From the NCBI GenBank assembly GCA_019022495.1, contig JAFEKR010000016.1:682001-746000 (forward strand): 64,000 nt of DNA, in the 5' to 3' direction. The notes under the pieces are model-generated. The model ran no database searches. It was not told the origin of the DNA and saw only the letters and a program-made list of their open reading frames with translations. The stretch is from Epichloe hybrida. Lineage: Eukaryota; Ascomycota; Sordariomycetes; Hypocreales; Clavicipitaceae. The position numbers and the translations under genes were made by a program. Below, piece by piece: positions 58,076-64,000 of this stretch. The stretch's first letter is position 1; each line of letters begins with the position of its first letter.

Positions 58076-58965
58076 ACTTGCAGCCGCTGCCATGAATGCT
58101 TCCCAGACAATCAAAAATGAATCTGATGGATTTTGCGTTGCATGGCTATTCGGGTTGAGACGCTAAATGGGGCAGAAGATAGGATAGTGCACTGTGATCG
58201 AGAAGAGGAACGTTGTACAAGTTCAATGCTATGGCCCGAACGCTCAAGGTTTGCGAGTTCTAAGGAATGATTGCAAAGGTCTGCAAAGATAATCTCTTGA
58301 TCTGCTTACAAGCCGACGTGTCCTGTTACAAGCCGACGTGTCCGGAAGAGACGGAAGAGACCGTAGGAGGGGCAAAGAACTTCAAGATGCGATCTGGCAT
58401 CACCAGCCTGCAGATGGTGCATCAGCCGTCCTCCACTCCAAATGTTCTGACCCAGTGAGAGAGTATCGATGCGGTGTCTGAAATACAATTGATACATAAA
58501 GGCACAAGGAGGTAAACAATATAATCAAGCAAGTGAGGTCGGGATTGCCAGATAGAGAACTTCCTACCTTCACTCGTGAGGACCCACAACTGCGGAGGGC
58601 GTTACAGAAACCACTTATGTAAATCGCCTCGAAAGAACGCTTACTAAGCCTTCCAGGCCTGTGCCATGTTGCTCCTGCCGCTACGGAATACAGTACTGGT
58701 CCTTTACCATGTTCTCGAAATCGTGGTGAAGACGGGGTCTGTACACTGCGCACATTGCGAACAGCTTCTCAATTGACACAAGGGCTTCATTTCAGGTAAC
58801 CAAACCTATCAGCTGTGGCCACTATCGATTAAATTATGCTCGCTGACACAAACAGTTCAGAAGACTCGGCCGACCACCTTCACATCGCAGGCTCAGTTCG
58901 CAACTCTACGAAGCAATCAATACATCAGGCGAATCGCACGAGACGAATTGTATCACTGTATTACA
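58076..58965. other. Divergent promoter region between UBC6 and NDUFB2-type gene
   Basis: This interval holds an 18-bp direct repeat (see separate entry) and otherwise only short motif-free frames. Both promoters should lie here. Confidence 0.45.
58306..58343. repeat. Tandem 18-bp direct repeat (TTACAAGCCGACGTGTCC)
   Basis: Two perfect copies are separated by 2 bp, in the divergent promoter interval. They could be a local slippage product or a paired binding site. Confidence 0.85.
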
Positions 58966-59322
58966 ATGGGCCCTCCTAAACCCCCGGTGCCCCATGTGGC
59001 TCCTATCTATCGCCTGACCGCCACCGCGCTAGGTGCCGGAATGTGGTTTTGGGTGAGTGTATCTTCCAAAACAATTCAATCTTACATTACAGATCTAGTA
59101 GAGATAGGATTTCGATTCATTGTGATGCCTTTCACTAATGTTTATTGATGATCATAGCTCATGTATCGAGCGAAAAAGGATGGTGGGTCTACGCCCTTTG
59201 CATATAACAATCCCTTCATCCGGCAACGACCACTACAACAGGCCGGATACTTCTACAAACTATTGCTAATCAACGAAACAGGACCTGCGTTGATGGGGTG
59301 GAAGCATCCTTGGGATCACTAG
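58966..59322 (+). CDS. NADH:ubiquinone oxidoreductase (complex I) NDUFB2-type subunit, 50 aa
   Basis: Three tiny exons, 58966-59052, 59158-59182 (25 nt) and 59282-59322, are joined by GTGAGT...TAG and GTGGGT...CTAAT...CAG introns. The gene is invisible to a length-based ORF search. The 50-residue product begins MGPPKPPVPHVAPIYRLTAT, has a short hydrophobic helix with GAGMWFWLMYRAKKDG and ends GWKHPWDH. The MWFW-LMYR segment followed by a LG-HP-type ending parallels mammalian NDUFB2 (MWFWILWRFWHD then LGHFPYPDP), a single-span accessory subunit of the membrane arm. There is no cleavable presequence, as for many such subunits. Assignment rests on this local similarity and on the fact that splicing perfectly restores it. 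Confidence 0.82.
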
Positions 59323-59424
59323 GGCACAGAGTAGCAAATTAGTCTGAATTGGCTTCTCACCGACAGACGGACATCTAGCCAAGTGTATGCTACTATACTG
59401 TGTGCACAATATTCGATACTTAAA

Positions 59425-60786
59425 TCAAGCGCCATCCGGTTTTTCAAACAAGTAGTGCGAGACACCCCAGGTATCGCCTCCTTCATGTGCAAACAGCTCT
59501 GAACAGGCCATGTAGAAGATTTGCCAGCGATTATACCAAGTAGCCGCGTCTTGATCTCCATAAGTTGCCACCAGATGCGGCCACATTTTTTTCTTATTCG
59601 CTGCCATCGAAGACAACCAATCCTATTATTGCAATACTTAGTCACATATTTTTTTGTATGTGGGACGTCTAAACACTTTTGGGGAAGCATACTTCACACG
59701 TTTTGGAATAGTGTTTTCCATTTACCCACCATTGCTTCTTGATATGCAACTCTTTTTGAAAGTAGAGCAGCAGATCCGCAGACGGCATTGTGCCACCAGT
59801 GAAGAAGTGTGTTGTCATCCAGCCCTCCTCGTAGTCATAAGGCGTGGTGCGATGCGAGAAGATGTGTACAAACAGCTTGCCCCCGGGCTTCAGTGCGCGC
59901 GAAACCTTCGCCATTAGCAGCTCGTAGTTTTTCATGTGTTCGAAAAGCTTGAAACTGTCAGTCGCAAGCGAAAAGAAAGGAAAAAGAGGGAAGAGAGAGA
60001 GTGAGAGGAAGAAGAACTATTATGCCAACCTCAATAGACACGACACGATCAAAACTTCCAGGGTCGAATTCATGGTCAACAACGTCTCCAGTAATCACTC
60101 TTATATTGGTAATGTTTCGGCGGGCTGCCTCGGCTTCAATGTGCAACTTTTGAGTCCGAGAGTTGGAGAAGGCCGTGATGGCAGACTTCGGAAGCATTTC
60201 TGCGAAGTACAAAGCGCCAGAACCCCAACCACAACTAAGGAATAGTATTAGAAAATGCTTCGTAAGCTGCCGTTTGCTCCTCCTTATGACGACTGTGTTT
60301 CACCATGTAAAAGCAGGTAAGAGAAAGAGGTTGTTACAGCTTACCCAAGATCAAGGATACTCATACCATCTCGCAAATCTGCCTTGTCGATGTACGACCA
60401 CAGCATTGCGACCTCTGCCTCAGCAAGAGTCTCATCACCTCGGGGGTAAAGACAAGATGAGTACTTCATTCGCGGACCGAGACAAGCATTAAGAACGCCA
60501 GTGCCAACCTCGTAGTGCTGCTTGTTGGCTATATCCGTGGCGATTGCCATCGGTTGAGTTCGCAGTCTCTCAATATACGCCATTTTGGCCTCGTAAGCAT
60601 TATTAAGTGATCTATTTCCGATAGCTGCTAAACGATCCCGGAGCTGCTGACGAATTCCCAGTCTAATAATTGTGTGCGGTAAGTATCCGCCGTCTAAGAT
60701 CCAGTCTGTGCCATTCGCATATAGTGATCAGGTGTTAGTTTGTTTCAATGCAATTACACTACTGCCGTAGACGTACCGTAATTCAT
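59425..60786 (-). CDS. SAM-dependent methyltransferase, cyclopropane-fatty-acid synthase/CNMT-like
   Basis: Five exons fit: 60786-60777, 60705-60345, 60234-60030, 59947-59693 and 59622-59425, giving 342 aa. The first exon is only 10 nt (MNY plus one base). Joins restore [30 protein letters not shown] and HYSKTCEDWLSSM. The fold is class I methyltransferase: motif I ILDLGCGWGS at about 122-131, an acidic loop after beta-2, FDRVVSIE as motif II, and the [15 protein letters not shown] motif III. The C-terminal helical cap ([21 protein letters not shown], cited as landmark) and final [11 protein letters not shown] match the CMAS/coclaurine N-methyltransferase-like group. Substrate is unknown; fatty acyl chains or an amine are possible. 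It has no signal peptide or membrane span, and its 3' end lies 102 bp from the NDUFB2-type gene. Confidence 0.9.
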
Positions 60787-61587
60787 CTTGAAACCTCCCA
60801 GTCTTCAATCTCAAACGCGAGGCAGCATGTACGTGGACGTTTATGTCATAGATAATCGAATACTAATCGGTGCTCACGTCGTGCCCACTGTCGCTAAATT
60901 AAATAAAGTCTTGCAATAGAATATCTGAAGACTTGGTCTGAGTCAAGTAGTTGAGAGCATGGGTGGGGGACTAGCAGTCAAGGTGAGGTCATACTCCCTC
61001 CGTACATGTCGCAAGGCATAGGGGCTAACACACGCACAAATTGGTGGCCAGTCGGCTGCGCCTCTTTTTTCGTGCAACAAGTCGTGACCCACCAGTACTC
61101 GCGCGCCCCCCCTGTTGCCCGATGGCGGATACAGCGTCTATGACGAATAATATGCGCTCACGACCGTATTAGGGGAGCTAAAGATACACGTCGCTAAACG
61201 CAATAAATCACATTAGAAGCATATAATATCTACTATAACTGCTTTCTCTATAAAAGAGGAGCTTTTATCCTTCTATTTATATAATAATAGATAGCTTTAA
61301 TCTAATCCTTTCTATTCCTTCATTGTCCTGCTAGGGGACATCTTTTCCTAAAGTCACGTGCCCAACGCACGATACCCCCCTACTGAGGTGATAAGGTGGG
61401 GCGCGGCAAGACATCTAGATATTCACTACTCCGTAATGCCAGGCTTGTTATTTGAACCCAGTGGCTTGAATTACAACCTAAGTAGGTATCAGGGCAATTG
61501 AAAGTGGTTCGCCGAAGCACTTGTCTTCATCACATGCTATCAAAGTCTAGTCTGATGAGTATTTTGTTAGTATGACATCACTTTATT
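60787..61587. other. Intergenic with AT-rich block
   Basis: From about 61190 to 61330 the DNA is abruptly AT-rich (TAATATCTACTATAA, TTATATAATAATAGA types) between GC-richer flanks, with no coding frame. It may be a transposon remnant, but I found no clear terminal inverted repeats. A copy of TACTCCGTA lies at 61427-61435. Confidence 0.45.
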
Positions 61588-64000
61588 TTACAAATCCCAC
61601 ATTTTCTCCCGTATGACTTTGTACTGTTTACGCTTCTTGGCTTTGCCAGTGATTATTTGCTGCATATAGCCAATGCTTCTTGCAAGAGGCATAGCCAGAT
61701 GCTTCTCGAAAGCCCACGCGAAGAAGAAGTAAACCAAACCTAGGAGCAACAGAAAATACTTGTAGCCTTTCTCAATAGGGCTGAGTTCCATCAACTTATT
61801 CAACCAATGCGCTGGGCCTACTATCATGTACACCGTGAGTATTAATGCTGCCATCACAGTAATAGTGAAGGGCCCTGTGTGGAGGTTAGCCCTCGTTTTT
61901 ACCATTTGATAATAAATGAAGATTGTCACTTACAGTTTTTGGTGCTGTTCTGCCTGAAAGGAGGTCCGGCATTCAGAACTACGCCTGAAAGGATATACTC
62001 GAAGCAGGATGACAGGAACAGAGCAGTATTTTCCGAGTTCTTGATGTTCGACTCGTCATGGCCAATCTCAGGAGGTTTGTACCATGGTTGCTCCCTTACC
62101 GTCAGGAAGGCAGCCCCTTGAATGAATACACAAATTGCCATCAAGCCCAATAACGGCGTCAAAACTTTCCGTGAAACTAAGTCCGCAGTGGGTCGTTTCC
62201 TGCAGAGAAGCGGCGCGGGTCCTGCCCAGCCCATGAAGATGGCAATGGGTAGAATCAGCAACAGGTCGATGAAGAGAAATTGAAAATCTCCCAAATTCGA
62301 CGCCTTTGCGTAAAGAAAGCTCACGGAAGTGAACTGTATGGTCGAATACAAGCTCATATATTTGAAACAACTGAAGCTCGTGACCAATGCTGCTCTTCCT
62401 TCTCTACATGACTGTTAGGCGCGAATGAAACGTCGTAACATACGACAGTTGGGTTTTGGCATACCTGATTACTTCTAAAACACAGCGAATATCGAACACC
62501 CGCGAGGTGAACGGGGCTGCAACTGAGGCCTCCGCTTCAGAGAGTGATATCCCCACGTCCGCTGCTTTCAGAGCACCACAATCATTTGCTCCATCGCCAC
62601 AAAAGCCACAACAGAAGTCAATACTCTGTAACTTCTCAACCAGTTCGTGTTTCTCGTCTGGGGACATTCTGGCAAATACTTTGCCTTGAACGAGCATCTG
62701 TTCGATCATATTAAATCACTTGTGTAAGATGAAGTAGCTGATACGTGAACATACTCGTTGCAGGATCTCGGGGGGGGCATAATCCACAATCCACCGGAAA
62801 GCCTCACCGCTGACTGCCAGATTGTAATTGCGTAGATTGGATATGTCATATGGAAGTGAAGCATCTTCTTCGGGGGGTGCTGGAAGTGGCTTTGCAGTGT
62901 CAGATTGGCTATTTAGTCCAGGTATGAGGTCTACACTCACCAGCAATGTTTTCTTGTCAAGGCAAAAGCTACTATTATCAAGGCTTTCCCATTGAAGTTC
63001 TGCCATGGGGTCGCGGGCGCTGCCTAAGTGGCGTGACGAGCCGCGCGTTAGTCTTCTGAATCTCAAAATCGATCATTAAAGGGCTACCGCACCTCTGATA
63101 AAACGGGGGACAAAACAATGCGCCTGTCGATCTACCAGGCCACATTCTCGGGCGACGCTGATGGCGGTCAAGATATTGTCTCCTGTGACCATTACTGCGC
63201 CGATATTGGAGTCTAGTAGCTCTTTGATGACTCTCGTAGTGGTGGTCTTCAGCTTGTTCTCGAAGATGATAAAGCCGATAAATTCAAGATCGCTCTCAAC
63301 CTCTGATCGTGTCATCTTTTGCGCTTTGACCCAACTTAATTTGGGCAAGTGCTTCGTAGCGCAAGCAATAACTCGATAGCCCTTATGGGTGTAATTCGAT
63401 AGTAAGTCATCATAATCATTTGGAACTGAAGCACGTTAGTAATGCAAACCAGATATGCAAAATATGGGAAGGCTGACAGCTCTCTAGACGGCATATCTCC
63501 TTCATTGCTTCTGGGGCACCCTTTACAAATATGTCTCCGCTTCTTTGACCGAATTGACGCGTAATGACGCTAGCTCGTCGAAGTTGAGACACGAACTCGA
63601 AGGATTTCAATACCCCCAATTCCACAGCATTCTACATTGAGGCAGGTTAGCTTTTGGGCCTACACATACCATCGGTGTTGTGGAAACATACATCGGGCGG
63701 TCGAGCAACAGAAGGTGCCAATCCTCCTTGCTCATCATCTTCTCCCTCTGCGGATCTTTGCTTACCCTCCTCGAAAGACCATCCAGTGAATTTGAACATT
63801 TTCTGATCTAGGGGATCACCAACTAGCTCTCCATCCACAGCTCTCAGGGAGTGGCAAGTAGCCATAGTGTAAAGTGCAGATTGGATAGCGGTTTTAGTTC
63901 CGACTTCTGCAAGATTATTACTTAACAACGCCGGTCTCGTGATAAGGTCGCTAACTGGACCATCCGCTTCTGAAACAATGCGGAGCCCAAGGACGTCGAG
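61588..64000 (-). CDS. ypk9: P5B-type ATPase (Ypk9/ATP13A2-like), C-terminal half, 5' end outside window
   Basis: Seven exons fit in this window: 64000-63692, 63631-63478, 63425-63093, 63023-62755, 62697-62465, 62403-61934 and 61874-61588. All six introns are 52-69 nt, most with clear CTAAC branch points. The visible part is 684 aa of an expected 1300 or so. It starts at [14 protein letters not shown], which in the family directly follows the DKTGTLTE phosphorylation motif, so that motif is just beyond the edge. Seen are [19 protein letters not shown], the nucleotide-binding [13 protein letters not shown], the [11 protein letters not shown] motif, then [13 protein letters not shown] and [20 protein letters not shown]. 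The last membrane helices end in a basic tail ([10 protein letters not shown]). P5B ATPases sit in vacuole or lysosome membranes and move polyamines and influence metal tolerance. The assignment to P5B over P5A rests on the [15 protein letters not shown] segment. Confidence 0.93.

Overview
The window comes from a filamentous ascomycete nuclear genome, most likely a Sordariomycete and probably in or near Hypocreales. This is inferred from short introns (about 50-160 nt) with GTAAGT-like donors, CTRAC branch points and YAG acceptors, from CT-rich leaders and from recognisable fungal gene families. No bacterial operon, rRNA or clear tRNA was seen. Exon joins were worked out by hand from splice signals, reading phase and recalled family consensus. 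They are models and have not been tested against transcripts.

Layout, left to right: a partial unknown gene (1-1107); SET1/COMPASS H3K4 methyltransferase (2094-6168, +); a small conserved unknown (7313-7941, -); a 3.4 kb gene-poor stretch; a cysteine-rich Ser/Thr-rich membrane protein assembled from four exons (11382-12439, +); a DUF4202 protein (13527-14335, -); a SANT/Myb-like gene broken by an in-frame TAG (15191-16651, +); a divergent 14-3-3-like protein (17517-18458, -); a ~280 bp MITE followed 210 bp later by an 81-aa secreted cysteine-rich protein (20583-20927, +); SCAP, with an in-frame TAA before its last membrane span (22857-26370, -); a Zrg17-like zinc transporter (27335-28769, +); the mitochondrial dynamin Mgm1/OPA1 (29303-32188, -) head-to-head with the rRNA methyltransferase Spb1 (32558-35177, +); a JMJD7-like JmjC hydroxylase (35279-36551, -); a two-span membrane protein (37320-38336, +); MUB1/samB (39777-41693, +); Ebp2 (42803-44199, -) head-to-head with phosphopantetheine adenylyltransferase Cab4 (44592-45884, +); a candidate 51-aa gene (46389-46641, -); two adjacent MITEs (47957-48800); a CCDC137-like protein (49083-50053, +); the TFIIIC B-block subunit Tfc3 (50662-56434, +); Ubc6/UBE2J1 (56937-58075, -); a 50-aa NDUFB2-type complex I subunit (58966-59322, +); a CMAS-like methyltransferase (59425-60786, -); and the C-terminal half of a P5B ATPase, Ypk9/ATP13A type (61588-64000, -, cut by the window edge).

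Most genes are housekeeping: ribosome biogenesis (Spb1, Ebp2, perhaps the CCDC137-like protein), Pol III transcription (Tfc3), chromatin (Set1), mitochondria (Mgm1, NDUFB2), ER, sterol and zinc homeostasis (SCAP, Zrg17-like, Ubc6) and protein turnover (Mub1, Ubc6). The accessory parts hold the most interest. Two copies of one MITE family lie in opposite orientation 28 kb apart, one of them just upstream of a candidate effector gene. A second MITE has long terminal inverted repeats and an A/T-saturated core. Two otherwise intact genes carry single in-frame stops that one CpA-to-TpA change could explain.
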